A DNA stretch of 64,000 bases from Aquaspirillum sp. LM1 (GCF_002002905.1 NZ_CP019509.1:3095001-3159000), one strand, 5' to 3'; shown: positions 1 through 9,529, counted from the first letter of the stretch. The notes: generated from the sequence alone by a model not told the origin. A program made the numbers and translations.

Positions 1-1307
1 CGCTGGGCCAGCGAGCCTTCCGGGGTGAGCACGGCGTACACGTCATCGTCGATCAGTGCGCTGAACTGGCGCAGCACGTCCAGCGACAGCTCGGCGATGT
101 CCACGCCTTGCAGCTCGGCGTGGCGCACGGCGCGGGCCACCACTTCGTGGCTGTCGCGGAAGGGCACGCCCTTCTTCACCAGATAGTCGGCCAGGTCGGT
201 GGCGGTGGCAAAGCCTTGCAGCACGGCGGCGCGCATGGCTTCGGGCTTGACGGTGATGCCGCGCATCATGTCGGCGTAAATGCGCAGCGTGTCGATCAGG
301 GTGTCCACCGTGTCGAACAGCGGTTCTTTGTCTTCCTGATTGTCCTTGTTGTAGGCCAGTGGCTGCGATTTCATCAGCATCAGCAGCGCCATCAGGTGGC
401 CGGTGACGCGGCCACTCTTGCCGCGCACCAGCTCGGGTACGTCGGGATTTTTCTTTTGCGGCATGATCGAGCTGCCGGTGCAGAAGCGGTCGGCGATATC
501 AATAAAGCCCACGCGCGGGCTCATCCACAGAATCAGCTCTTCCGACAGGCGCGACAGGTGGGTCATCACCAGCGAGGCCGCAGCGGTAAATTCGATGGCA
601 AAGTCGCGGTCGGACACCGCATCCAGCGAGTTGTGGCACACGTCTTCAAAGCCCAGCAACTGGGCGGTGTAAAAGCGGTCGATCGGAAACGTTGTCCCGG
701 CCAGCGCGGCGGCACCCAGCGGCAGACGGTTGACGCGCTTGCGGCAATCCACCATGCGCTCGCCGTCGCGGCCCAGCATTTCCACATAGGCCAGCATATG
801 GTGGCCAAAGGTGACCGGCTGCGCCACCTGCAAATGGGTGAAGCCCGGCATCACCGTGTCGGCGTGCTGTTCGGCCAGGTCGAGCAGGCTGGTTTGCAGC
901 GCGGCAATCAGGGTAACGATATGGTCGATGGCGTCGCGCAGATACAGGCGGATATCGGTGGCCACCTGGTCGTTGCGGCTGCGGCCCGTGTGCAGGCGCT
1001 TGCCGGCGTCGCCGATTTTGTCGGTCAGGCGCTTTTCCACGTTCATGTGTACGTCTTCCAGGTCCACGCTCCATTCAAAGCGGCCTGCCTGGATGTCGTG
1101 CAGAATCTCGGCCATGCCGGCTTCGATGGCGTGCAGATCCGCCTCGGACAGCACGCCGGCACGGGTAAGCATGGCGGCGTGGGCCAGCGAGCCCTGGATG
1201 TCGAATGCGGCCATGCGCTTATCGAAGTCAACCGAGGCGGTGTATTTTTTGACCAGTTCGGAAACCGGTTCGGAGAATCGGCCAGACCAGGCGTGCGCGT
1301 CTTGCAT
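1..1307 (-). CDS. argH: Argininosuccinate lyase, 3' part beyond window
   Basis: Cleaves argininosuccinate to arginine and fumarate, the last step of arginine synthesis; a cytosolic homotetramer in the fumarase/aspartase superfamily. The chain opens [11 protein letters not shown], the usual ArgH N-terminus, and carries [12 protein letters not shown] and the superfamily signature [12 protein letters not shown]. About 435 codons are visible of the usual ~460; the gene runs off the left edge, so only the C-terminal end is missing. The ATG at 1307 is chosen because the family alignment starts there. A TATAAT-like -10 lies about 75 bases upstream. It lies downstream of the NRDE and CNP1-like genes on the same strand but is separated from them by 278 bases holding a long hairpin, so it is probably transcribed on its own. 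Confidence 0.96.
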   Translation of the reverse strand, partial: MQDAHAWSGRFSEPVSELVKKYTASVDFDKRMAAFDIQGSLAHAAMLTRAGVLSEADLHAIEAGMAEILHDIQAGRFEWSVDLEDVHMNVEKRLTDKIGDAGKRLHTGRSRNDQVATDIRLYLRDAIDHIVTLIAALQTSLLDLAEQHADTVMPGFTHLQVAQPVTFGHHMLAYVEMLGRDGERMVDCRKRVNRLPLGAAALAGTTFPIDRFYTAQLLGFEDVCHNSLDAVSDRDFAIEFTAAASLVMTHLSRLSEELILWMSPRVGFIDIADRFCTGSSIMPQKKNPDVPELVRGKSGRVTGHLMALLMLMKSQPLAYNKDNQEDKEPLFDTVDTLIDTLRIYADMMRGITVKPEAMRAAVLQGFATATDLADYLVKKGVPFRDSHEVVARAVRHAELQGVDIAELSLDVLRQFSALIDDDVYAVLTPEGSLAQ

Positions 1308-1382
1308 GGTAAAGGTGTCCTGAAGGTGTGTGGGTCGGCCTGTCTGTGCTCAGACGGGCAGTGGGGTTGCACGAAAAACTGG

Positions 1383-1411
1383 ATTATATCGCCTGTCGGG
1401 GGCAGGTTTTG
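1383..1411 (-). promoter_or_regulatory. Possible argH promoter
   Basis: On the minus strand a perfect TATAAT (plus coordinates 1383-1388) lies 76 bases before the argH ATG. No good -35 is seen at 16-18 bases spacing, so the assignment rests on the -10 and the position alone. Confidence 0.35.
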
Positions 1412-1458
1412 CCCTGAGAACGCGTTCAAAGCCTGCGAGACTCGGGTGATCCTGCGTT

Positions 1459-1516
1459 GAAATGACCCCAAAATGCGCATTGACCGCGTGTCAACGGCGC
1501 TTTTTGGGGTCATTTC
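1459..1516. repeat. Long inverted repeat between argH and the CNP1-like gene
   Basis: A perfect 15-base inverted repeat (GAAATGACCCCAAAA at 1459-1473 and its complement at 1502-1516) encloses 28 bases that contain smaller complementary pairs (TTGAC/GTCAA). There is no T-run after either arm, so it is not a textbook intrinsic terminator. It could still end the NRDE-CNP1 transcript, or be a protein-binding site or the remnant of a small mobile element. See findings. Confidence 0.75.
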
Positions 1517-1585
1517 GCCTTGGCTGACCCGTCGTTCGCTAGATTTTGAACACGTGCTGAGTGGCCAGGCCGGGGCGTCGCATGC

Positions 1586-2098
1586 TTAACGCTGCTTCAT
1601 CCGTTTGATCACTTCTGCCACATTGCGCGCCGGGCTGCGGTCCGGGCACAGATAGTCTTCTTCCACCGTGCGCAACACCGCCTGGCCTTGTTCCAGCCGA
1701 CGCCACTGCGCCAGGCGGGATGGTGACCAGGTTTGGGTGTCGCTGCGGCCAATGGCGTAGCGTTTGTGCTCGCGGGTTTCGCAGCGCAGGCCGTCAAAGG
1801 TGAGGGTTTCGGCACCATCCGGGCTTTGCACGCGCAGGGCAAAGCGCACCACGCCGTCTTCGCCAATGCTCAGGCTTTGCGTATCAATGGCATGCTGGTT
1901 ACGGGTGGTGGGTCCCACCTCAAATGATTGCCAGTGCGCGCCATCCGGGTAGGCTGGCAAGGGGATGGGTTTTTCTTCCCAGGGTTTGTCGGCTTCCCAG
2001 ACATAGTTCTGGTTAAAGCGTTCGTTATGGTATTCGGCCTGCGCCAGCGGGCTCAGGCAGGCCGCGCCCAGGGCGGCCAGCAGGGTAAGGCGGATCAC
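1586..2098 (-). CDS. CNP1-like family exported protein
   Basis: A 170-aa protein with a Sec signal peptide (MIRLTLLAALGAACLSPLAQA, probable cleavage after AQA). The mature part has the pattern of the CNP1-like family of beta-proteobacteria: a PxYP element near residue 48, then SLSIGEDGVVRFAL, a GLRCET motif and a late Cys in YLCPDR. The two cysteines may form a disulfide in the periplasm. The function of the family is not established. It starts 29 bases after the stop of the NRDE gene on the same strand, so the two are likely co-transcribed. The family call is from motif recognition only. Confidence 0.75.
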   Translation of the reverse strand: MIRLTLLAALGAACLSPLAQAEYHNERFNQNYVWEADKPWEEKPIPLPAYPDGAHWQSFEVGPTTRNQHAIDTQSLSIGEDGVVRFALRVQSPDGAETLTFDGLRCETREHKRYAIGRSDTQTWSPSRLAQWRRLEQGQAVLRTVEEDYLCPDRSPARNVAEVIKRMKQR

Positions 2099-2127
2099 GG
2101 GGTTGGAATCCTTTGTCGAATCGGCGC

Positions 2128-2886
2128 TCAGCGGGGCTGAACAGTAAAAGTGAGCCGGCGGGCACCTTGTGGCCGGCCAGCATGAAAACTGCGCTCCACC
2201 AGCGTGCCGCGCCCCCGGCTGGTCAGCGTCAGCAGGGTAGAAGCGCGGGTGCCGTAGTCATCGCCAGCAATGAAAACCGGCGACAGGAATTTTTCCAGCG
2301 CCAGGCCCACACCGGTATTGGGCAGCGCCTCGACTGGTGCCGGGGTGCGGTCGGCCAGCCAGTCAAACAGCACCTCTTCGCCAGGCAGGGTGGTGGTGGC
2401 CGACAGCCAGCCACGCAGCCGCTCGCTTTTGGGCCAGGGCGCATCGGGCAGGCCGTTGCACAGAATGTGCACACCGGGGCGCAGCCGCGTGAGCAGCGCG
2501 CGCGGGCTATGAAAACAGTACAGATCGCCCATGCTGCCAAACAGCAGATTAAAGGGCGCGTAGTCACCGCGCTGGCGGGTAAGCTCGGCGGCAAACTCGG
2601 CAGCAGACAGGGGGCTGGTCAGCCAGGCGGGCACCAAAGCGCCACGCGAGAGACGCCCGCTGGCCCGGCTGCCGGTACGCACATTGGTGACTGCCGCCAC
2701 CCGGCCATTTTCGCTGACCGCCAGCCAGCTGCCGCCCGCCTGCGTGTCGCGGCCACCCAGCAGCTGTGGCACGTCGTCCCAACGGGCAATCGGCTGCGCG
2801 GGCCGGGCGTAGTATTCATCGCGATTGGCCAGCACCAGCAGCGGCACTCCGGCAATCTGTTGGTAGGCAATTCCAATCAGGCACAT
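2128..2886 (-). CDS. NRDE-family protein (TANGO2-like)
   Basis: A 252-aa protein with the family's defining features: it begins MCLIGIAY with Cys at position 2 and has the NRDEYYARP motif at about residues 21-29, followed by a GGRDTQAGGSW segment. The family (PF05742) has a fold related to N-terminal nucleophile hydrolases, and Cys2 would be the nucleophile after Met removal. The bacterial role is unknown; the human homologue TANGO2 is linked to lipid and heme handling. No signal peptide, so cytosolic. It is divergent from the TusA-like gene across 55 bases and heads a probable two-gene unit with the CNP1-like gene. Confidence 0.85.
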   Translation of the reverse strand: MCLIGIAYQQIAGVPLLVLANRDEYYARPAQPIARWDDVPQLLGGRDTQAGGSWLAVSENGRVAAVTNVRTGSRASGRLSRGALVPAWLTSPLSAAEFAAELTRQRGDYAPFNLLFGSMGDLYCFHSPRALLTRLRPGVHILCNGLPDAPWPKSERLRGWLSATTTLPGEEVLFDWLADRTPAPVEALPNTGVGLALEKFLSPVFIAGDDYGTRASTLLTLTSRGRGTLVERSFHAGRPQGARRLTFTVQPR

Positions 2887-2941
2887 GGCAGGCAGCGTGG
2901 GCTAAAATAAGGTTCCTGCATTCTACCTGACCCTGCGCGCC

Positions 2942-3172
2942 ATGACCGCTGACAAAGACATCGACCTCTCCGGGCTGAACTGCCCCCTGCCCATTCTGCG
3001 CGCCAAAAAGGCCCTGGCCGAGCTGGCCAGCGGCCAGGTATTGCGGGTGACCGCCACCGACCCTGGCGCGCCGGGGGATTTTGCCGCCTTTTGCCGGCAA
3101 ACCGGCAATGTGCTGGAAGACAGCCAGACCACGGCGGACGGCAAATTTGTGATGGTGCTGCGCCGCAAATAA
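2942..3172 (+). CDS. TusA/SirA-family sulfur-carrier protein
   Basis: A 76-aa cytosolic protein with the TusA-family CPxP motif (LNCPLPILRAKKAL, Cys14), where Cys would carry persulfide sulfur in transfer relays such as tRNA thiolation or molybdenum cofactor assembly. Length and the following beta-alpha pattern fit the family. No dedicated sulfur partner lies beside it, so which relay it serves cannot be told. A TAAAAT-like -10 sits about 35 bases before the ATG. It is followed by pyrC 55 bases downstream, which has its own extended -10. Confidence 0.88.
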   Translation: MTADKDIDLSGLNCPLPILRAKKALAELASGQVLRVTATDPGAPGDFAAFCRQTGNVLEDSQTTADGKFVMVLRRK

Positions 3173-3186
3173 TCTGCCCGCAAAAG

Positions 3187-3195
3187 TGTTATAAT
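3187..3195 (+). promoter_or_regulatory. Extended -10 promoter for pyrC
   Basis: TGTTATAAT is a perfect -10 hexamer preceded by TGn, which makes a good extended -10. The start point would fall near 3202, about 26 bases before the pyrC ATG. No strong -35 is visible, as expected for an extended -10 promoter. Confidence 0.6.
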
Positions 3196-3227
3196 ATAAC
3201 GTTTTTACCTTGCACGAGCCCGTTGCC

Positions 3228-4268
3228 ATGACCCAAACCCTGACCCTCACCCGCCCGGACGACTGGCATCTGCACCTGCGCGACGGCGCGGCGCTGGCCG
3301 CCGTGCTGCCCGACACCGCCCGCCAGTTTGCCCGCGCCATCGTCATGCCCAACCTCAAGCCGCCGGTCACCTCCGTGGCCGACGCCGAAGCCTACCGCGC
3401 CCGCATCCTGGCCGCGCTGCCGGCGGGCATGACCTTCGAACCGCTGATGACGCTGTACCTGACCGACCGCACCACCCCGGATGACATCGTCCGCGCCAAG
3501 GCCAGCGGCATCGTGCACGGCGTCAAGCTCTACCCGCTGGGTGCCACCACCAATTCCGACGCTGGCGTCAGCGCGCTGGAACACTGTCTGCCGGTGCTGG
3601 AAAAAATGGCCGAAGTCGGCCTGCCCTTCCTGCTGCACGGTGAAGTCACCGACCCGGACATCGACATCTTCGACCGCGAAGCCGTGTTCATCGAACGCAC
3701 CCTGGCCCCACTGATTGCCCGCCTGCCCGAACTGCGCGTGGTGCTGGAGCACATCACCACCGCCCAGGCGGCAGAATTTGTTGCCGGCGCGTCGGCCAAT
3801 GTGGCCGCCACGCTGACCGCGCACCACCTGCTGATGAACCGCAACGCCATGCTGGTGGGCGGCATCCGCCCACACCACTACTGCCTGCCGGTGCTCAAGC
3901 GCGAAACCCATCGCCAGGCACTGCTCAAGGCCGCCACCAGCGGTTCGGCCAAGTTTTTCCTCGGCACCGACAGCGCCCCGCACGCCCGCCATACCAAAGA
4001 AGCCGCCTGTGGTTGCGCTGGCATGTACACCGCGCACACCGCGCTGGAGCTGTACGCCGAGGCGTTTGACTCGGTGGGCGCGCTGGACCAGCTGGAAGCC
4101 TTCGCCAGCTTCAACGGCCCGGATTTCTACCGCCTGCCGCGCAACACCGATACGGTGACCCTGCGCCGCGAAAGCTGGACCGTACCGGCCACCCTGGCGT
4201 ATCTGGATGACGCCCCGCTGGTGCCGCTGCGCGCCGGCGAAACGCTGGGCTGGAAGCTGCAGGGCTAA
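3228..4268 (+). CDS. pyrC: Dihydroorotase, class II
   Basis: Zinc enzyme that cyclises carbamoyl-aspartate to dihydroorotate, the third step of pyrimidine synthesis. 346 aa, the size of the E. coli-type single-domain enzyme. Metal ligands are visible: HLHLRDG (His14, His16), the lysine that becomes carbamylated in GVKLYPLG (about Lys100), His in LLHGE (about 137), His in LEHIT (about 175) and Asp in GTDSAPH near residue 248. An in-frame TTG six codons upstream exists, but the ATG at 3228 matches the family start and sits well behind the extended -10. A strong hairpin follows at 4293-4324. Confidence 0.97.
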   Translation: MTQTLTLTRPDDWHLHLRDGAALAAVLPDTARQFARAIVMPNLKPPVTSVADAEAYRARILAALPAGMTFEPLMTLYLTDRTTPDDIVRAKASGIVHGVKLYPLGATTNSDAGVSALEHCLPVLEKMAEVGLPFLLHGEVTDPDIDIFDREAVFIERTLAPLIARLPELRVVLEHITTAQAAEFVAGASANVAATLTAHHLLMNRNAMLVGGIRPHHYCLPVLKRETHRQALLKAATSGSAKFFLGTDSAPHARHTKEAACGCAGMYTAHTALELYAEAFDSVGALDQLEAFASFNGPDFYRLPRNTDTVTLRRESWTVPATLAYLDDAPLVPLRAGETLGWKLQG

Positions 4269-4292
4269 GCGCTGTTTTTAGCGTGGCAAAAG

Positions 4293-4324
4293 ACAACGCC
4301 CTGGCGGATTCGCCAGGGCGTTGT
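4293..4324. terminator. Hairpin terminator between pyrC and the P450 gene
   Basis: A perfect 14-base stem (ACAACGCCCTGGCG and complement) with a 4-base loop. Read on the minus strand it is followed by CTTTT, which suits the convergent P450 gene. On the plus strand it lies 25 bases after the pyrC stop with no T-run, so it may work in both directions but best on the minus strand. Confidence 0.75.
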
Positions 4325-4351
4325 GCATGGCAAACCCGCCTGCCGAGGCGC

Positions 4352-5743
4352 TCAACTGGCGCGTTGAATGATATCCAGCCACAGCACGTCTGGCCGGCAC
4401 GACACCTGCAGCAGTGGCTGCGGCGCGGGCTGGTTAGCAGCAGCGCGCCAGCTAAAGCGTTGCGCCAGCAAGGCGGCCAGTATGGTAAGCATCATCATCG
4501 CCTGGTGCTGGCCCAGGCACACGCGCGGGCCCAGACCAAACGGCAGCCAGTGTGGATGCGTACTGGCGTCGCGCTCGGCAAAGCGCACCGGACAGAACGT
4601 GTCTGGCTGGGCAAACGCCTGCGCGTCGTGTTGTGCCAATTGCACCGGCAACAGCAGCAGCGTGCCAGCCGGCAGTTGCCACGGGCCCACTGTAACCGGG
4701 CGGATGGCGCAGCGGGTGCTTAACAGCGGTGCAGCCGGGTGCAGGCGCAGGGTTTCTTCCAGTGAGCGGTGCAGCGCGGTCAGCGCTGGCGCATCCGCCG
4801 CAGTGGGCACCCGCCCGCGCAGGATGCGGCAGGCTTCGGCGCTGACCTCGGCCTGAATCTCGGGCTGGCGCGCCAGTTCCCACATCCACCAGGCCAATGT
4901 CGCGCCAGTGGTTTCGTGCCCGGCCAGCAAGGCGGTCATGCATTCGTCGCGCACGGCGCGCAGCGGCCAGGCGGCTGGATCGGCGCGGTGCAGGCGCAGC
5001 CAGCGGCTGAGCAGATCGTCTGGCCAGACATCGTCGGCCAGCGCCAGCCGGGCGTGCAGCTAGCGCTGAATCCACCCATCCAGCCACCGCCGGGCCTGGC
5101 GCTTGCCGCGCTTGTGTGGCAGCCAGTCCGGCCAACTGGCTGGCCAGAACAATTCCGCATGGCTGGCGGCCAGCACCGTGCGCACCGCCTGCGCGGCGGT
5201 GGGCGCTGCCTCACCCAATTCCAGCGAGAACAACAAGCGGGCCATCACCTCCAGCGTCAGCGTGGCCAGTGCGTGGTCGGCACGCCAGGCGGGATGGGCG
5301 CTGGGCCAGCCGGCCAGCGCCTGTTCGGCAGCCTGCGCCATTGCCGGCACAGCATCCTGCGCCGCCTGTCGGGAAAACCCTGCCGCCAGCGCCCGCCGCT
5401 TATCGCGCCAGGCCTGGCCTTCGGCAATGAATACGCTATGGCCATACAACTGGCCAAACACCTGCATGCCGCGCGGCCAGCGCGTCAGCGAGTCGTGCTG
5501 GTTCACCAGCAGCTCGCGCAGCAAGGCCGGATCGCTGATCACCACCTGATGCAGCGGCCACACGCGCAAATGCACCACCTCGCCATACTCGGTGCGCCAT
5601 CGCGCCAGGGTTCCCAGCGCATCGCGCGACAAATCGGCCAGCAAACCCCAGCCGCCCAGCCCGGCGCGCGGGCCGGGCGGCCAGTGAGTGGACACAGCAT
5701 GGGTGGCACCAAAGCGCCAGGGACAACGGGGAGACGCCGACAT
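4352..5743 (-). pseudogene. Cytochrome P450 interrupted by one amber codon
   Basis: One continuous reading frame of 464 codons encodes a full-length P450 except for an in-frame TAG at codon 228 (plus-strand CTA at 5060-5062). Downstream of it the frame keeps all hallmarks: I-helix AGHETTG (codons 274-280), ExxR in EETLR (329-333), and heme loop FGLGPRVCLG with the Cys ligand near codon 409. The upstream half holds the normal N-terminal helices. Start at ATG 5743 is fixed by GGAGGT four bases before it. TAG could derive from CAG by one transition. As it stands the product would be a 227-aa fragment without heme ligand, hence a pseudogene unless suppressed or a sequencing error. Substrate unknown. 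Divergent from an AraC-type regulator. Confidence 0.85.
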
Positions 5744-5868
5744 GATGACCTCCAACGGGCATGAACAGGCCGCCAGTATCGGCAGCGGCCAGCCGCGCGG
5801 TCTTGAACGCAAACGACATCAAAGCCAGCCATCGACGTCCATCATTGCCGCGCCTATACTGCCCCGTC

Positions 5869-6780
5869 ATGAGCGCCGATTTCACCGCCTGCCCCAACCC
5901 GCTCGCCCGCGCCCCGCGCGCTGGCGGGCGCGCCAGTGTGCTGATTGCTCCGCCCAGCCTGCAAGGCGCGCTCAGCGCCGTGGTGTGCCGCGACACGCGT
6001 GGGCTGGCGCTGAACGCCGCGCAAAAGCTCAATCATTTTCCCGCCACCCCGCTGGTGTGTTTGTCGTGGTTTCAGGGCATGGACATCGGCTTGATCGAAT
6101 CCACCGAGGGCGGCACGCGCTGGCGGCCACTGGATGCTGCGCTGACCTGGTCGGGCAGCCAGTCCCACCCACTGGTCAGTTGGTCGCCCAGCGTGGGGCG
6201 CGCCGGCATGGCGTGTTTTCCGGTGGATGTTGCCCACGCGCTATTTGGCGTGGACCCGCACAACCTGCTGGACCGCTTTGCCCCGGCGCAGGCAGTGCTG
6301 GACGCCTCGTGGCAAGGCTTGCTGGACGATTTACTGGCCAGCGCCGACGAGTACGCTGCGCTGGCGGCGCTGGAGCGCCATCTGGCCCCACGCTGGCAAG
6401 CCCTGCGCCAGCGCGCCGATCCGGCTCCATCGCTGGCGCAGATTGGTCGCCACTGGGTGCAGCGGCTGGCCTGGCAGGCCATGCAATGGCGCGACAGCCA
6501 CGGCGAACGCCAGATCGAACGGCGCATCAAGCGCTACAGTGGCCGCTCGCTGCGGGAATGGCGCATGCTGGTAAAAACCGAAGGCGCGCTACTTGCCGGC
6601 CTGCAACGCCACCACGCCGGCCTGCCGCTGGACCTGGCCGCGCTGGCGCACGACCAAGGTTTTGCCGACCAGGCCCACCTGAGCCGCGCCACCAAGCGCA
6701 TCACCGGGTTTTCCCCGGCGGAATTCGCCCGGCGGTTTATCGAAGATGAATCGTTCTGGGTGTATCGGTTGTGGGTGTGA
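5869..6780 (+). CDS. AraC-family transcriptional regulator
   Basis: A 303-aa protein whose last ~100 residues form a double helix-turn-helix of the AraC type: RQIERRIKRYSGRSLREW, then LALAHDQGFADQAHLSRATKR and TGFSPAEFARRF, the canonical AraC signature. The N-terminal ~190 residues are a divergent sensor domain with no recognised ligand-binding motif. The ATG at 5869 is preferred over in-frame sites further upstream because it lies outside the P450 leader. It is transcribed away from the P450 gene with 125 bases between them, the usual arrangement for a local regulator, so it probably controls (or controlled) the P450. Confidence 0.88.
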   Translation: MSADFTACPNPLARAPRAGGRASVLIAPPSLQGALSAVVCRDTRGLALNAAQKLNHFPATPLVCLSWFQGMDIGLIESTEGGTRWRPLDAALTWSGSQSHPLVSWSPSVGRAGMACFPVDVAHALFGVDPHNLLDRFAPAQAVLDASWQGLLDDLLASADEYAALAALERHLAPRWQALRQRADPAPSLAQIGRHWVQRLAWQAMQWRDSHGERQIERRIKRYSGRSLREWRMLVKTEGALLAGLQRHHAGLPLDLAALAHDQGFADQAHLSRATKRITGFSPAEFARRFIEDESFWVYRLWV

Positions 6781-6787
6781 GCAAGGC

Positions 6788-7060
6788 TCAGCGGTAGATT
6801 TCGCTGCGCTTGCCCAGGCGCAGCACCAGCACACGCAATACCTGGTCTTCGATTTGGCATATCACCCGCATATCGCCCACCCGATAGCGCCATAGCCCAT
6901 TCAGCGGCCCTTGCAAGCGCTTGCCCGTGGCGCACGGCGCGTCCTGGCCGACAATATGCGCATCCAGAGAGTCCATGATCCGTCTGGCCACTGGCTTGTC
7001 GAGCTTGCGCAAGGCGGTTAACGCGGTCTCGGTGTATTCAACCTTCCTGTCCGAGCTCAC
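6788..7060 (-). CDS. RelE/ParE-superfamily toxin
   Basis: A 90-aa basic protein with the RelE layout: VEYTETALTALRKLDKPVARRI helix pair near the N-terminus, GLWRYRVGDMRVICQIED strands, and a C-terminal VLRLGKRSEIY strand. Arg in RYRVGDMR and the late Arg/Tyr fit RelE-type mRNA interferase residues, though ParE-type gyrase poisons share the fold. The only sensible start is GTG at 7060, inside the antitoxin gene, giving a 23-base overlap. This ties toxin translation to antitoxin translation. It ends 8 bases after the convergent AraC-type gene stop. Confidence 0.88.
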   Translation of the reverse strand: MSSDRKVEYTETALTALRKLDKPVARRIMDSLDAHIVGQDAPCATGKRLQGPLNGLWRYRVGDMRVICQIEDQVLRVLVLRLGKRSEIYR

Positions 7061-7265
7061 GCCGCACCGCCTCTGCGCTGTACACGCGCTCTTGCCCTTG
7101 CTGAACGCGCTTGAGCACTTCGGCGGACAGATAATAGTCCTCCATGTCCTCCACGCCCTGGGCGATGATGTCCTGTAACTGCTCGCGCTTGCTGCGCCCG
7201 GTGCGCGCCGCCAGCGCTTCGAGACGTTGCTCGATGTCGGGGGTGAGCTCCACTACGGTGCTCAT
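7038..7265 (-). CDS. Antitoxin of the RelE-type pair, RHH-like
   Basis: A 75-aa acidic protein beginning MSTVVELTPDIEQRLEALAA followed by RTGRSKREQLQDII, the beta-strand then helix-turn-helix layout of ribbon-helix-helix antitoxins (RelB/DinJ and similar). Its C-terminal part (ERVYSAEAVRRELG) would wrap and neutralise the toxin. ATG at 7265 follows GGAGAA. Antitoxin before toxin with overlapping frames is the usual operon order; the dimer would repress its own promoter. Confidence 0.87.
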   Translation of the reverse strand: MSTVVELTPDIEQRLEALAARTGRSKREQLQDIIAQGVEDMEDYYLSAEVLKRVQQGQERVYSAEAVRRELGQEG

Positions 7266-7523
7266 GTGTGCGTTCTCCTGCGGGATTGTGCCGCGCCATC
7301 AAGAACATGGAGCGGTTTCTGGCAGTGTATCGCAGTGGGGAGCGAAGGCAAGGAAACAGAGAGGATGGCGCTTCTGTCCAATGAGCGGCTAACTTTAAGA
7401 AAAAGGCCGGAAAAAAAGCGCTACGTAAAAAGTGTTGCTGAAAAAGTGCTGACAATCTTGCGCCGTTCTGTTTACAGATGTAAACTGTTTGTATCTTATA
7501 CCCCGTATATACTGCGTGGTAAG

Positions 7524-7562
7524 CCTAGTAACGATCTCTCGCAAAAGTACATCGTTACTAGG
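7524..7562. repeat. Perfect 12-base inverted repeat
   Basis: CCTAGTAACGAT (7524-7535) and its exact complement (7551-7562) with a 15-base spacer. No T-run follows on either strand. It may be a regulator or recombinase site, or a stem at the 3' end of the small minus-strand ORF that ends 12 bases away. Confidence 0.7.
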
Positions 7563-7573
7563 GTGGTGATTAG

Positions 7574-7753
7574 TTAAAGAACCTGACTGATCAAGCTATG
7601 GCAAAGTTGAGCCAACTGCACATACACTTCAGCGCTTACCAGCTGCTCCAACAGCTGGGCCAATGCACTGATCAGTTGCCAGATTTCATAGATTGAATCG
7701 ATGGTTCGAAAAAATGCATCGACTTTCGGGCTGAATAAAAACTTGAGTGTCAA
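7574..7753 (-). CDS. Possible 59-aa small protein, TTG start
   Basis: The frame runs from TTG at 7753 to TAA, with AAGGAG placed five bases before the TTG and an in-frame stop just upstream, so this is the only start. The product begins MTLKFLFSPKVDAFF (TTG read as Met) and then has a long run of leucine-rich, amphipathic sequence (IYEIWQLISALAQLLEQLV) that could form a helix. I recognise no family. The strong ribosome site in AT-rich DNA is the main support; it could still be chance. Confidence 0.4.
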   Translation of the reverse strand: MTLKFLFSPKVDAFFRTIDSIYEIWQLISALAQLLEQLVSAEVYVQLAQLCHSLISQVL

Positions 7754-7813
7754 ATCTACTCCTTAATAGGGGGCTGATGCTAAGGGTTAATGTACCCCTC
7801 TGGGACCTAGATT

Positions 7814-8059
7814 TCAGAGGGATTTTGCGCTTTTTTGAGCACATACCCCAAGTATACTGAGCTTCGCATGTGTCCGACAATCTGCGAGTAGCGCAGATGC
7901 CTGACAAATTTTTTGGTAAAGGTCACTGCACTCCCTCTGCGCAACGTTCCAAATCTCGTTTTTTTCCTCTCTTAGCGTAAGTATTTGTAGGTTGTGCTTT
8001 ATCCTTTCGGTCAGCTCTGCCTTTGTGGCATCGGCGCAACAAGAGTCTTCTTGTGCCAT
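7814..8059 (-). CDS. Possible small cysteine-containing protein
   Basis: An 81-aa frame from ATG 8059 (or 89 aa from ATG 8083) in the AT-rich patch. The product is charged and Cys-rich (CC near the start, four further Cys) with a Leu/Glu/Lys helix-like stretch in the middle. GAAGGA lies 12 bases before the 8059 ATG. No family is recognised and the support is weak: position, length and composition only. Confidence 0.25.
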   Translation of the reverse strand: MAQEDSCCADATKAELTERIKHNLQILTLREEKNEIWNVAQRECSDLYQKICQASALLADCRTHAKLSILGVCAQKSAKSL

Positions 8060-8149
8060 GTATGTCGGCATTCCTTCAAGCATCTTGCGATCCTACTGCT
8101 GACTTAACAGCGAGGGTGCCAAACCTCCGCTTCTCGCCTTCCTCCCCCC

Positions 8150-9529
<1,380 letters not shown>

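Larger units (their letters stand above)
7266..8149. other. AT-rich accessory intergenic region
   Basis: Almost 900 bases with clearly lower GC than either side and no recognisable conserved gene. It contains a GTTTAC-AGAT-GTAAAC palindrome (7470-7485), a perfect 12-base inverted repeat (7524-7562), one small ORF with a good ribosome site (7574-7753), a weaker 81-89 aa ORF (7814-8059 or 8083) and a CCCTCTG/CAGAGGG hairpin (7796-7821) followed by T-rich DNA on the plus strand. Together with the adjoining toxin-antitoxin pair this looks like acquired DNA. Confidence 0.6.

Noticed and set aside
108-1460. Long plus-strand open frame opposite argH
   Set aside because: His/Gln/Val-rich shadow of argH codons in high-GC DNA; no family features.
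2113-2910. 265-aa plus-strand frame opposite the NRDE gene
   Set aside because: Gln/Arg/Ala-rich antisense shadow; NRDE protein on the other strand is clear.
7366-7577. Basic plus-strand frame (MALLSNERLTLRKRPEKK)
   Set aside because: No ribosome site; composition follows the AT-rich DNA and it runs through palindromes.
7686-7907. 73-aa minus-strand frame (MSGICATRRLSD)
   Set aside because: Overlaps the better supported 59-aa ORF, lacks a ribosome site and has no protein-like pattern.
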